Virus record (IMG/VR): IMGVR_UViG_3300044911_003293
Coordinates: 1 to 49,300 of that record
Direction: 5' to 3' (one strand)
DNA from: a virus
Length of the DNA: 49,300 nt
This document shows positions 6,188 to 13,255 of the stretch, in pieces. A model generated the notes under the pieces. It saw only the letters and a list, made by a program, of their open reading frames with translations, was not told where the DNA came from and made no database searches. The translations under genes were made by a program, and so were the position numbers. Position 1 is the first letter of the stretch, and every line of letters starts with the position of its first letter.

Positions 6188-7271
6188 TCGAATCACGCAA
6201 GGCTCGCCCCAGTGGCTAGATGCTCGCCAAGAAACTATCGGTGGGAGTGAATCTTATTGCCCAATATATCATTATTGTCGTAATGATCTCGTGGCTAACG
6301 GATTTAAAGAAGAAGAATTAATTAAAGACCGCCCATTTAGAACTATTCAAGAGCTTTTTCTAAAAATAAAGTTCAATGCCAAATTAAGCGACATTGATCC
6401 TGTGCATAAGGTTTTTGGCAACGCCTTAGAAGAATACACGGCCTATCGTTTTGCTAAGGAATATGTGGAAATTGATGTAAAAAGAACTAAGGAATTTTTA
6501 AGAGGGGAAGGTTTGGCATCCTGTTCACCTGATGGCTATTTAAATATCAAAAATGGTGAATATGATGATTACGATAAAACCTGCAAAATAAATGCTTCTT
6601 GGGGTGAAGGATTAATTGAATTAAAAACGGCTAACTTTTTTTCTAAATTTTTGAGTGGCGGAAGCAAGCTCCAGTATATAGTGCAGCTCCAGCATAATTT
6701 AATGGTGGCCAAAAAGACTTGGGGATGTTTAACGGCCTTGTTGCCAAAAGAAAAGGAGATTGAAATTGATGGCGTAAAATTCCCAACGGATGACCCTTTT
6801 ATTAAAGGAAAAACCCATACTTGGGCGCAAGAAGGCAAGTTTGAAATGTTGGATAAAATCTATGATTTGCAAATTTATATTTACCCTGTTTTGCCTTTTT
6901 TCCAATCTCTAATAATGAAGAGCTTAAACACCTTCCAAGCTGATTTAGACGCCTACGACACCAACCCAAGCGTATTTCCTCGCAATAGCGAAGATTTGAC
7001 AGGATTACAGCGTGAAAAGGCGCTATGGGGACAATTATGGCCTGAAAAATTTGGGGTTTTAAAAGTAGAAGAAGGAAGCGACATAGACGATCTCATAGGA
7101 AAAAGAATGCTTGCGGCTAGTGATGAATTGATAGTGAAAACAGCGAAAGAAAATTACACAAATCAAATTCTGCAAAAAGCTGGTAAATATTGTGAAATCA
7201 TAGGCTCAAGCCATAAAGTCAAATTTGACAAAAATGGAACCATGAGATTTTCTAAAGCAAAAAGTTTATGA
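6177..7271 (+). CDS. YqaJ/lambda-Exo-like exonuclease
   Basis: The 364-residue protein opens with the family signature GSPQWLDARQETIGGSES. It has the acidic metal-binding region CSPDGYL, then the catalytic strand IELKTA (the E-x-K of the PD-(D/E)xK fold), and the later QLQHNLMVA helix typical of YqaJ nucleases. These enzymes degrade one strand of duplex DNA 5' to 3' and hand the other to an annealase, here the Bet-like protein 376 bases upstream. It is longer than lambda Exo (226 aa), with inserts around residues 60-120 and a C-terminal extension. It overlaps the upstream gene by 11 bases. Confidence 0.85.
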   Translation: MENNRITQGSPQWLDARQETIGGSESYCPIYHYCRNDLVANGFKEEELIKDRPFRTIQELFLKIKFNAKLSDIDPVHKVFGNALEEYTAYRFAKEYVEIDVKRTKEFLRGEGLASCSPDGYLNIKNGEYDDYDKTCKINASWGEGLIELKTANFFSKFLSGGSKLQYIVQLQHNLMVAKKTWGCLTALLPKEKEIEIDGVKFPTDDPFIKGKTHTWAQEGKFEMLDKIYDLQIYIYPVLPFFQSLIMKSLNTFQADLDAYDTNPSVFPRNSEDLTGLQREKALWGQLWPEKFGVLKVEEGSDIDDLIGKRMLAASDELIVKTAKENYTNQILQKAGKYCEIIGSSHKVKFDKNGTMRFSKAKSL

Positions 7272-7411
7272 AAATTTTTATAATTTTTTTACTTCTTACC
7301 TCTTGCGTTAGAAAAGCAAATGAGGCAGACTATTCTAGAAATAGAAGATGTTTGTTTGTCGATGATGGGGCTTTAAATTGTCATCGATTTAGAATTATTA
7401 AGGCTGAATAA
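7268..7411 (+). CDS. 47-aa small lipoprotein
   Basis: The ATG overlaps the TGA of the exonuclease gene (ATGA). The 47-residue product has a hydrophobic signal (KIFIIFLLL) followed by the lipobox LTSC, so it should be lipidated on Cys13. The mature part has only about 35 residues, is basic and contains two further Cys. It is probably anchored in the cell envelope. Early phage lipoproteins of this size can act in superinfection exclusion or envelope remodelling, but nothing in the sequence proves either. Confidence 0.6.
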   Translation: MKIFIIFLLLTSCVRKANEADYSRNRRCLFVDDGALNCHRFRIIKAE

Positions 7412-7428
7412 TTAAATTAAGGAGAAAT

Positions 7429-7836
7429 ATGGAAAAACATTTATGGGAAATAGATCATCCTTATTATTGCAGCACATCAAATTATTTTAGCAATGAGTGC
7501 AATAAGAACTTTAAAAGCTGGAATGATTTTATTGAGGCAGAGGGAGAGTCTGATTTTGATTATAACTATTTAATAAGATTTGATTGGAGAGAAGGTGAGG
7601 ATAATGATTTGCCCGCATATAATGGTGATGATTATTATAGAAATGGTGTTTTGGAACTATTCTGGGTTAGTCAAAGAAAAGGCCTCTTCAGGTCAAATAC
7701 CATTGAAGTTTGCAGAAAGGATGAAAAAGAAATACTGGAATTTTTAAAGAAAAGATGGGCTTACATAAACCATTTATGGCAACCATTTGGCGACACTTCT
7801 TTAGAATATACAAATGAACCAGAGGAAACAAAATGA
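7429..7836 (+). CDS. 135-aa acidic, aromatic-rich protein, unknown
   Basis: The 135-residue protein starts after an AAGGAG site and is unusually rich in Trp, Tyr and Asp (WNDFIEAEGESDFDYNY, FDWREGEDND). Four Cys are spread over the sequence without an obvious finger. Two helices near the C-terminus end in RWAYINHLWQPFGD. No family is recognised. It precedes a tiny zinc-binding protein by a 4-base overlap. The high acidity and aromatic content would suit a protein-protein inhibitor, but this is speculative. Confidence 0.6.
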   Translation: MEKHLWEIDHPYYCSTSNYFSNECNKNFKSWNDFIEAEGESDFDYNYLIRFDWREGEDNDLPAYNGDDYYRNGVLELFWVSQRKGLFRSNTIEVCRKDEKEILEFLKKRWAYINHLWQPFGDTSLEYTNEPEETK

Positions 7837-7949
7837 AAAAACTCTTAAAGCAATTGTTATGTAGGCATGAATGGATAACTTACAAAATACTTCCTTGGAA
7901 AAACTGTAGGAAGTGCGATAAAACTAAATTTCTAGAAAATGACAAATAA
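7833..7949 (+). CDS. 38-aa single zinc-binding peptide
   Basis: Thirty-nine codons, overlapping both neighbours (4 bases upstream, 11 bases downstream). The product contains C-R-H near residue 10 and C-x-x-C (CRKC) near residue 25, which together could bind one zinc ion. Small proteins with a Cys-His...Cys-x-x-Cys layout (DUF1660-like) are common in phage early regions. The overlap with both flanking frames supports real translation. Confidence 0.5.
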   Translation: MKKLLKQLLCRHEWITYKILPWKNCRKCDKTKFLENDK

Positions 7950-9174
7950 ACAAATGCCTTTCTGTAGTTATTGCGGAGGAAGCGGCGGAACTATGCTATT
8001 AAGCAATCCTCCTCAATGGCAGCCATGCTTTAAATGTAATCCTGAAAACACTGTGGAAGAGAAATTGCCAGAGGTGGGAAGGGAATATTTTAATAACTTA
8101 ATTGGCAGAAGTTTTGAAGTGCAGGAAATAAAAGAAATTAGAGATTTGTATGGCTCAATTAGAACAATGGTGGCATTAAAGGATTGTGTGGCTTTATATA
8201 ATATAGAAGATTTTTTTAATTATTTTGAAGAAGTCCCCTCTACTAACCAGCAAGAGGAAGACCCTTGGCTTTGCAATGTTTGCGGATTATCTTTTGAAGA
8301 ATGTAAAAAAAACATGAAAAAAAATCAGGCAAAGATAGAAGTTGAGAAGGCGATGGAGGAGTTGAAGAAAGAACTTATTGAAACCGAGGCAACTATTAAT
8401 CGAATTTTAAAAGTCGGAGATTGGTGTCCTAATGTTTTAATTATAAAAGCCCAAAACCTCCTTAATGCCCTAGAATCTCTCGATGATTCTAATATACCAG
8501 AGAAGGGTGATTGTGGTATAGTGGAAGATACCAGAAACTCACAAAAAAAACATCCTATTCAGCCAATAATATTAGATGATAAGGGGACGGCCAGATTCAA
8601 AGAAAATAAAATCGTAAGTTATTTACTTGATAAAACAACTAAAGCAAAAATTTGTGACTTAAATGACATTGCTATTTTTGTAGCAAATGGGACTTTTAGC
8701 AATGAAGATCAGGAACAATTAGCTCAATTAATTGGCTATTCAGTTGGTGGAGCTGCTGATTTAAGTTATATGTCAGATGAGATAATTGACGAAGCTAATA
8801 GGCAAGCAGAAAGTCTAATGAATAAAAATCAGGTAGAAGAAGAGAAGAAAAGCGAGGAATCTTCTTTTAAACACGCAAAAAATTGTAGCTGCAAAAATAT
8901 GGGAAATAACACAATCTTACCATGTAGAGCTTGCGTAACTGAAACAATAAATGAAGCTATGAAGCAAAGCGAGGAAGAGAAAGGAGAAGCTGATAGTTTT
9001 GTATATGAAAAAACACAATATGAATGCCCCAAGCATGGCGAACACGAAAATTTTTTACAGTCTAAGATAATGAATAAAGAAGGGGTTTGGTGCAATATTT
9101 GTGTATTAGAAAAATTAGACGAATTAGGAATTAATAGAATGACAAAAATTAAAAAATTAGAGGAGAAAAAATAA
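7939..9174 (+). CDS. Multi-zinc-finger early protein, unknown role
   Basis: The 411-residue protein has at least three candidate zinc sites. The first is an N-terminal DnaJ-like ribbon (CSYCGGSGG...CFKC, residues 9-35). The second is CNVCGLSFEEC near 113. The third is a pair near the C-terminus (CSCKN...CRAC around 315-335, then CPKHGEHE...CNIC around 370-395). Between them lie a Lys/Glu-rich helix and a segment resembling small helical phage modules (LCDLNDIAIFVANGTFS-like). The first motif, CxxCGGxGG, resembles DnaJ zinc-binding repeats. It may be a nucleic-acid or chaperone adaptor. The gene sits between exonuclease and SSB genes and abuts the next gene. Confidence 0.6.
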   Translation: MTNKQMPFCSYCGGSGGTMLLSNPPQWQPCFKCNPENTVEEKLPEVGREYFNNLIGRSFEVQEIKEIRDLYGSIRTMVALKDCVALYNIEDFFNYFEEVPSTNQQEEDPWLCNVCGLSFEECKKNMKKNQAKIEVEKAMEELKKELIETEATINRILKVGDWCPNVLIIKAQNLLNALESLDDSNIPEKGDCGIVEDTRNSQKKHPIQPIILDDKGTARFKENKIVSYLLDKTTKAKICDLNDIAIFVANGTFSNEDQEQLAQLIGYSVGGAADLSYMSDEIIDEANRQAESLMNKNQVEEEKKSEESSFKHAKNCSCKNMGNNTILPCRACVTETINEAMKQSEEEKGEADSFVYEKTQYECPKHGEHENFLQSKIMNKEGVWCNICVLEKLDELGINRMTKIKKLEEKK

Positions 9175-9581
9175 TGAGTAAAAAAATGGACGCTTTAATC
9201 TTTTCCAAAGACGGAAAAGATATAAAATGGGGAATCGAAATCTCTGATGGCTGGAAAGTTAAAAAGGTCACTCATAAAGGAAAGCAAATCGCAGAACTAT
9301 GTTTTGGTTGCGTAATGAAAGATAGTTTAGAGTCAGGCTATTCCTTTCGCAAAGCAGAAATTAACGAAGAAGATAAAGATAAATATTGGGAAGAGTTTAG
9401 TGCATTAACACCAGAAGAGCAGCTTGAAAAAGAAGCTTGGGAAAAAGAAGTGGCTGCTATTAAAGAAAAAAAACAATCAGAAGAAAGACTTGAAGAAGAA
9501 TTTAGAGATTGGCGCATAGAGAGACTAAGGCAAGAAGAAGAAAAATTATTTGAAGAATTTTTAAAAACAAAGGAGAAATAA
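9174..9581 (+). CDS. 135-aa charged protein with long C-terminal helix
   Basis: Residues 1-65 form a small beta-rich domain (DALIFSKDGKDIKWGIEI..., with one Cys pair CFGC). From about 75 on, the protein is a continuous Glu/Lys/Arg helix, probably a coiled coil. No family is recognised. Start and stop overlap both neighbours by one base, so it is part of the tightly coupled recombination operon leading to the SSB gene. Confidence 0.6.
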   Translation: MSKKMDALIFSKDGKDIKWGIEISDGWKVKKVTHKGKQIAELCFGCVMKDSLESGYSFRKAEINEEDKDKYWEEFSALTPEEQLEKEAWEKEVAAIKEKKQSEERLEEEFRDWRIERLRQEEEKLFEEFLKTKEK

Positions 9582-9591
9582 TGTCAAACTT
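9570..9591 (+). repeat. 22-bp duplicated translation start, copy 1
   Basis: The ribosome site, ATG and first codons of the 9581 gene (SD, spacer, ATG and the codons for S-N-L/F) are identical over 22 bases to 9849-9870 at the start of the SSB gene. This suggests a local duplication or recombination at the gene junction. Confidence 0.6.
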
Positions 9592-9835
9592 AGAAATCAA
9601 AAAAATAATTGAAATAGGTATTAGCAGTTTGCATGAATTAAATAATGCTTATTGTTGCGCTATAGCAGAATTTAAGGAGTATCTTAAACAATATAATGAT
9701 TATGAAGATTACGATATTTACAACGCTGAAATTAAACTCTTAAAAATAAAATTTCAGGATAATTACAAATATAAAAGTTATACCGCGGTTTTTGAAGTAG
9801 AATTATTATCAAATGACTCAAACCCCATAAAATAA
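9581..9835 (+). CDS. 84-aa protein, unknown
   Basis: The 84-residue product starts with the peptide SNLEI and the same ribosome site as the SSB gene that follows. It has a helical N-terminal half (IIEIGISSLHELNNAYC) and a beta-like C-terminal half (KYKSYTAVFEVEL). No family is recognised. It sits one base from the preceding gene and 24 bases from the SSB gene, so it is probably co-expressed with the recombination proteins. Confidence 0.6.
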   Translation: MSNLEIKKIIEIGISSLHELNNAYCCAIAEFKEYLKQYNDYEDYDIYNAEIKLLKIKFQDNYKYKSYTAVFEVELLSNDSNPIK

Positions 9836-9848
9836 ACAAAGGAGAAAT

Positions 9849-9870
9849 AAGGAGAAATAATGTCAAACTT
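9849..9870 (+). repeat. 22-bp duplicated translation start, copy 2, with tandem SD
   Basis: This segment is identical to 9570-9591. In addition the ribosome site GGAGAAATAA is present twice in tandem (9841-9850 and 9851-9860), placing two Shine-Dalgarno sequences before the SSB start. Strong SSB synthesis would be the simplest consequence. Confidence 0.65.
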
Positions 9871-10267
9871 CAAAACAATTTGCAAAATCCGCACCGATTT
9901 TAACTCGAAAGCCCCTGAAATGGAGATTAGAGAAAATGAAAAAGGACGCTTTCTAAATGGTAAAATTCAGTGGCTAGACGGCAAAGATATGAACGGAAAA
10001 CAACTTTACACTTGGTTTTATTTTGTTGCAGGAAAGCCTGAAATAATTGAATTAATAACCAAAAACCCTTCTGCAATTTTTGAAGTTGAGGGATTTTTAA
10101 AAAATAAAAATTGGCAAGATAAAAAGACTGGAGAATGGAAAAATAGGTGTGAAATTAATTTGAATAAAGCTAATATTTATTCTGAAAAAAAGCCTGAAAT
10201 TCAACATTTTCAGGAAAAAAAAGAGAATTATCAAATAAATTGGGGTGATGACGAAATCCCTTTTTAA
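9860..10267 (+). CDS. ssb: Single-stranded DNA-binding protein
   Basis: The 135-residue protein has OB-fold-like strands in residues 1-100 and the hallmark of bacterial and phage SSBs: a polar Gln/Asn/Glu-rich linker followed by an acidic tip ending GDDEIPF, matching the DDDIPF tail that recruits host repair and replication proteins. It would coat single-stranded DNA during phage replication and Bet/Exo recombination. Two tandem Shine-Dalgarno sites precede the ATG. The OB-fold half is only weakly similar to host SSB, so the tail is the main evidence. Confidence 0.8.
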   Translation: MSNFKTICKIRTDFNSKAPEMEIRENEKGRFLNGKIQWLDGKDMNGKQLYTWFYFVAGKPEIIELITKNPSAIFEVEGFLKNKNWQDKKTGEWKNRCEINLNKANIYSEKKPEIQHFQEKKENYQINWGDDEIPF

Positions 10268-10283
10268 TTTAACTAAAAAAACT

Positions 10284-10553
10284 ATGTATAAAATAAAATT
10301 ATTTTCTAAATTATTCGGCGAAAGCTTAGTCATTCAACATGAAGACGGCTCTATAAGTCATTATCCTCTTATCTTTCCACATCTACAAAATTCTACGATT
10401 GCTAAATATCAGCATTTAGAACAAATTGCTTTTTTTAAAACGATTAAAGAAGCGCAAGCTGTGGCGAAGGAAATAATTAAAATTGAGAAAGAGAAGGCTG
10501 GAACTGAGGCTATTCATCATTTTGAGGTCATTAAATGTTTTAGTGGTAGGTGA
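10284..10553 (+). CDS. Small helical protein, unknown
   Basis: The ATG at 10284 gives 89 residues beginning MYKIKLFSKLFGE. An earlier in-frame ATG at 10245 would overlap the SSB gene and add 13 low-complexity residues, so the later start is preferred, although neither has a good ribosome site. The protein has a beta-like first half and a helical C-terminal half with AQAVAKEIIKIEKEKA, a pattern also seen in the 47454-47639 product (TYEQAQKVALYLA). No function can be assigned. Confidence 0.55.
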   Translation: MYKIKLFSKLFGESLVIQHEDGSISHYPLIFPHLQNSTIAKYQHLEQIAFFKTIKEAQAVAKEIIKIEKEKAGTEAIHHFEVIKCFSGR

Positions 10554-10583
10554 GAAATGAAGCACACGATAATTCTAATCCCC

Positions 10584-10655
10584 TTTACCGCTTTTGGTAA
10601 AAGCGGTAAAAAACTCCACTTTTTAGCCCTCTAAAAAAACATACCCTGTAGGGTA
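10584..10655. other. Two hairpins in an intergenic gap
   Basis: 10584-10610 holds a near-perfect 12-bp stem (TTTACCGCTTTT/AAAAGCGGTAAA) with a three-base GGT loop. A second small one, TACCC-TGTA-GGGTA, is at 10642-10655. No T-run follows the first on either strand, so a classical terminator is doubtful; RNA processing, a protein-binding site or an attenuator is possible. The surrounding 10554-10702 gap shows no convincing gene. Confidence 0.5.
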
Positions 10656-10702
10656 AGCTATAAAAATGGAAAAAGTGGTTTAAAACTTATTAAAATTAAA
10701 AT

Positions 10703-10861
10703 ATGACTGATTTAGAAAAATTAATCAAAGAAAATGAGAAATTAATCGAAGCTTGTGGAAAAGCGGCGGGAACAATTGATTTTTTAGTAGCGGTATTAAA
10801 TGAATGTGTTTCTAAGGAAGGGTCAGAAATAGCTAAAGCAGCGTTACAATCCTTAGTTTAA
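10703..10861 (+). CDS. 52-aa helical protein, unknown
   Basis: The ATG at 10703 opens 52 codons. The product is entirely helical: TDLEKLIKENEKLIEACGKAAG, then FLVAVLNECVSKEGSEIAKAALQ. The mix of amphipathic helices and two Cys gives no family match. It is the first gene after the hairpin-rich gap, without a strong Shine-Dalgarno, and is followed by two other small genes reading in the same direction. Confidence 0.5.
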   Translation: MTDLEKLIKENEKLIEACGKAAGTIDFLVAVLNECVSKEGSEIAKAALQSLV

Positions 10862-10880
10862 AACACATTATAATTTAAAT

Positions 10881-11087
10881 ATGAAAAAATGTCTTTTAAA
10901 TTTCTTTAATCAAAGAAGAAAAATAGTAAAATTAAAAGCTGTAATAAAAAAATTGCGAAGTGACTCGCTTTTTTATGAAAATCAAGAGCTTTTAAGAAAA
11001 GTCAAGCTCGAAAGTATTAGAGCGGAAAACATTTTGCTTGAAGCAAAATTGCTAGTCGAAAAAGCTAAAAAAATAAACGCATTATAA
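10881..11087 (+). CDS. 68-aa basic coiled-coil protein
   Basis: A short, basic, Leu/Lys/Arg-rich protein in which residues 15-65 form a continuous heptad-like helix (KLKAVIKKLRSDSLFYENQELLRK and onward). No family is recognised. Such small coiled coils often act as adaptors or accessory factors in phage early regions. It is 19 bases after the preceding gene and 16 bases before a two-helix membrane protein. Confidence 0.55.
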   Translation: MKKCLLNFFNQRRKIVKLKAVIKKLRSDSLFYENQELLRKVKLESIRAENILLEAKLLVEKAKKINAL

Positions 11088-11103
11088 CTTTAACTGAGGA
11101 AAT

Positions 11104-11265
11104 ATGAATATATTTGAGATAGTTTTTATAGGTTGGTGTGCTGTTGCCTTTACAACTTTCATTTGCGTTGTGGGAGCGGATGGCAAGGATAAAGCTGCCA
11201 ATATTTATTTTGGAATATCGGCAACAGTCTTAACTATAATGGCTGTCCTAACTAAGCTTTTATAA
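11104..11265 (+). CDS. 53-aa two-helix membrane protein
   Basis: GAGG lies 5 bases before the ATG. The 53-residue product has two hydrophobic helices (IVFIGWCAVAFTTFICVV and the later YFGISATVLTIMAVLTKLL) linked by a charged loop GADGKDKAA. It should span the inner membrane twice. Its stop codon lies inside the terminator hairpin at 11248-11278, so it is the last gene of this rightward unit before the leftward integrase. Confidence 0.55.
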   Translation: MNIFEIVFIGWCAVAFTTFICVVGADGKDKAANIYFGISATVLTIMAVLTKLL

Positions 11266-11278
11266 AAAGCTAAGTTAG
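11248..11278. terminator. Bidirectional terminator hairpin between convergent genes
   Basis: CTAACTAAGCTTTT pairs with AAAAGCTAAGTTAG (13 of 14 pairs) around an ATA loop, between the rightward membrane gene (stop at 11265) and the leftward integrase (stop at 11283). The U-rich inner stem on both strands fits a terminator for converging transcription. Confidence 0.6.
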
Positions 11279-11282
11279 AGGA

Positions 11283-11876
11283 TTATTTCAAATACTTCGA
11301 TTTATAGGTATCAAGCGCCTCTCTTTTAGTCGTTCCCATGTAAGCAGTTGTCGATTTGATGTCGTGATGCCCTAATAATTCCATTAAAAGCTTTGGGTCT
11401 TTAGTTTCTTCATAAACCATAACCGCATTTGTTCGTCTTCCAGTGTGAGTTGCGTAAAGCGCAGAATCTACCCCTAAGAGTTTACCCCAACTTTTCCAAG
11501 CGGCACGGTGAGTTTCGTAGCAGATATGTTTTCCTTTTGAACCACGAAAAAGATAGTCGGTTGAAGCCAGCTTTTCCGCAGAAATGTAATTTTGTAAAAC
11601 AGTTTGTGTAAATGGCGAAAGCGCTACGATATGAGGGCGGCGTGTTTTCTTTTGTTTAATATTTAGCTCTTCTTTTACTTTTCCTTCAAAGTCTGTAATG
11701 TCTTCGACTTTTAGCTTAATGACATCAGAGGAGCGAAGCATTGAATCAAGTTGCAAGCTGAATAAAGCTAGATCACGAGGCTTTGATGCGAGGTGAGCAC
11801 GTAATTCTTGGATTTGGGAATCGGTTAAGTGTTTTTTTTGTCCGACTGATTTATTTTTATTCCAGGGGGTCATCAT
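11283..11876 (-). CDS. int: Short tyrosine recombinase (integrase)
   Basis: The protein has a full tyrosine-recombinase active site: the first Arg in LDSMLRSSDVIKLKV, HTGRRTNAV (His-x-x-Arg), LGHHDIKSTTAYMG with the second His and the nucleophile Tyr. It begins TPWNKNKSVGQKKHL, the usual N-terminus of a short proteobacterial integrase type lacking a separate core-binding domain. That alignment is why I choose the ATG near 11876 over the upstream ATG at 11912, which would overlap the 11857 gene by 56 bases and add 12 unrelated residues. It would insert the phage at attB or resolve dimers. No attP could be identified. Confidence 0.85.
   Translation of the reverse strand: MMTPWNKNKSVGQKKHLTDSQIQELRAHLASKPRDLALFSLQLDSMLRSSDVIKLKVEDITDFEGKVKEELNIKQKKTRRPHIVALSPFTQTVLQNYISAEKLASTDYLFRGSKGKHICYETHRAAWKSWGKLLGVDSALYATHTGRRTNAVMVYEETKDPKLLMELLGHHDIKSTTAYMGTTKREALDTYKSKYLK
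11856..11870 (-). repeat. 15-bp inverted repeat, integrase side
   Basis: Read on the minus strand this is ACCCCCTGGAATAAA, spanning the integrase codons for T-P-W-N-K and the stop of the upstream gene. The same 15 bases occur on the plus strand at 12560-12574. Confidence 0.7.
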
Positions 11877-12210
11877 TTCTTGAAAGATATTTCTTAAAAA
11901 ATTCCTTTTCATCTTCAGTATTTTGCCATTCTTCCCAAAGTTTCACATATTCAGGGAAAGCAAGCATCAGTCTATAATAATTATCTGGCGTAGATTGCGC
12001 TTTGGAAATTAATTCAAAAATAATTGAATCAAAATTGCTACCAAAATTACGCAGATTAACTGCTAAATGATAGCCTTCTTCTTGCTCTTCTTTAGCTTTC
12101 ATAGCAATTATCACTTGTAATCTAAGCAATTTTTCTTCTGCATCCGATTCGTTAAATCTTTCCCAGCGAAATTCTCGATTTTCTTTTAATTTTTTTTGAA
12201 GTTTGTCCAT
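11857..12210 (-). CDS. 117-aa protein upstream of integrase, unknown
   Basis: A charged helical protein of 117 residues read in the same direction as the integrase and overlapping its start by 20 bases, so the two are probably co-expressed. The first half is rich in Glu/Lys/Arg; the second contains STPDNYYRLMLAFPEYVKLWEEWQ. No HTH or known excisionase pattern is clear. By position it could be an integrase partner or a regulator of lysogeny, but the sequence does not settle this. Confidence 0.6.
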   Translation of the reverse strand: MDKLQKKLKENREFRWERFNESDAEEKLLRLQVIIAMKAKEEQEEGYHLAVNLRNFGSNFDSIIFELISKAQSTPDNYYRLMLAFPEYVKLWEEWQNTEDEKEFFKKYLSRNDDPLE

Positions 12211-12376
12211 ATATTTTTTATTTAATTAAAAAGTCGTAATTTAATTCTTGCAAACTAAAATAATTAAGTCAATATAAATCTGCGCTTTCTGAAAAAGCAC
12301 AGAAATAAAATTAATGACTTCTAATTTAGCTTTTGGTTTAATAATAAAAAGGCGGTTTAACTTAAAAATAAAAAAT

Positions 12377-12547
12377 ATGAGAATTAAAGTCGGAGAAAAA
12401 GTCAGATATATTGGACATGATGAACGATATAGAAACGGTCGATACAAAATTGTTTATGAAAACGGAGCTAGCGTAGCTGTAGAAAATGAAGATTTGTTGA
12501 TTCTGGGTTTTGACCGAGAAGTATTTTTACAGGTTTTTACTTTATAG
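12377..12547 (+). CDS. Small SH3/KOW-like protein
   Basis: The 56-residue product begins MRIKVGEKVRYIGHDERYRNG and continues with a beta-rich pattern (YKIVYENGASVAVENEDLLIL), which fits a small SH3-like barrel. An upstream in-frame ATG at 12314 would add 21 residues over AT-rich divergent promoter DNA, so the later start is preferred. It begins the rightward unit beyond the leftward integrase pair. Its start resembles that of the 473-643 gene. Confidence 0.55.
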   Translation: MRIKVGEKVRYIGHDERYRNGRYKIVYENGASVAVENEDLLILGFDREVFLQVFTL

Positions 12548-12550
12548 ATA

Positions 12551-12628
12551 ATGAATAAAACCCCCTGGAATAAAGGCAAACAACAAACAATAAGTAAGTA
12601 TGAAATTAATCGATTTCTTAAAAACTAA
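12551..12628 (+). pseudogene. Possible integrase N-terminal remnant peptide
   Basis: A 25-codon frame encodes MNKTPWNKGKQQ... before a stop. It shares T-P-W-N-K-x-K with the start of the integrase encoded at 11283-11876 on the opposite strand, including a 15-base identity (12560-12574). It may be a leftover of an old integrase or HNH-type N-terminus, or a real short peptide. Overlapping frames at 12600-12662 and 12659 continue the unit. Confidence 0.35.
12560..12574 (+). repeat. 15-bp inverted repeat, distal copy
   Basis: ACCCCCTGGAATAAA, identical to the minus strand of 11856-11870 about 690 bases away. The pair flanks the 117-aa gene and the divergent promoter region. Confidence 0.7.
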
Positions 12629-12658
12629 ATCTTCAAAAGAAGAGGTTTTAAAGCAGTT

Positions 12659-12799
12659 ATGAAAAAAAGTATAATTTTTAGAGTTGGTGCGATTTGCGCC
12701 ATTATTGGCTTCTGTGGCATGTATGATATTAAATATGGTATTGTTTTTTACCTTCTGGGAGAGCTCGCTAGTATAATTTGTGAGGAATTTGAAAAATAA
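12659..12799 (+). CDS. 46-aa two-helix membrane protein
   Basis: The ATG overlaps the stop of a 20-codon frame (12600-12662) by 4 bases. The 46-residue product has two hydrophobic stretches (FRVGAICAIIGFCGMY and YGIVFYLLGELASII) and ends in an acidic-basic tail. It should insert in the inner membrane. Its function is unknown. It lies 15 bases before the resolvase gene. Confidence 0.5.
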   Translation: MKKSIIFRVGAICAIIGFCGMYDIKYGIVFYLLGELASIICEEFEK

Positions 12800-12814
12800 A
12801 AAAAGTTTCTAATA

Positions 12815-13255
12815 ATGACCCCAGAAGAATATAAAAAACTAGTTTTTAAGAGGAAGGCGAGAAAGAAAGTTATAAAGCTTCCTAAAGAATTAAAGGAATA
12901 TGGAGTTGAGCCACTTGAAGCAAGACAACAAATAAAGCCTTTAAGCGTCAATGACGCTTGGCAGGGTCGGCGCTTTAAAACAAATGAATATAAAGTTTAT
13001 GAAAGGGCGGTTTTTTATAACTTACCAAAAGTAAAGATTCCAAAACCGCCGTATTTAATACATTATGAGTTTGGTTTTAGTAATGCAGGAAGTGATTATG
13101 ATAATGCTTTAAAGCCTTTGCAGGATATATTGCAGAAAAGATATAAGTTTAATGATAATGACATTTGGCGAGCCATTATAGATAAGAAAAAAGTAAAAAA
13201 AGGTGAAGAATATTTTAAAGTTAGGTTAGAGAATTATGGGAAGAAAATTAATTGA
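12815..13255 (+). CDS. rusA: RusA-like Holliday-junction resolvase, C-terminus disrupted
   Basis: The 146-residue product shows the RusA pattern: a short N-terminal charged region, the conserved SVNDAWQGRRF segment, then FGFSNAGSDYDNALKPLQDIL, which contains the metal-binding aspartates (SDYDN), and a following NDNDIWRAIIDKKKV element. Dimeric RusA proteins cut four-way junctions made during recombination, fitting the Bet/Exo/SSB set. The last residues (ENYGKKIN) overlap the HNH gene, while a 21-codon sequence in a plausible continuing frame survives just after that gene (13892-13957). The natural C-terminus may therefore have been replaced by the insertion. Confidence 0.8.
   Translation: MTPEEYKKLVFKRKARKKVIKLPKELKEYGVEPLEARQQIKPLSVNDAWQGRRFKTNEYKVYERAVFYNLPKVKIPKPPYLIHYEFGFSNAGSDYDNALKPLQDILQKRYKFNDNDIWRAIIDKKKVKKGEEYFKVRLENYGKKIN

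Noticed and set aside
10097-10333. Minus-strand open frame over the SSB gene
   Set aside because: It is the AT-rich shadow of the SSB coding strand, with no ribosome site and no recognisable domain.
12241-12447. Minus-strand open frame in the divergent region
   Set aside because: It is a hydrophobic low-complexity shadow opposite the start of the 12377 gene, with no ribosome site.
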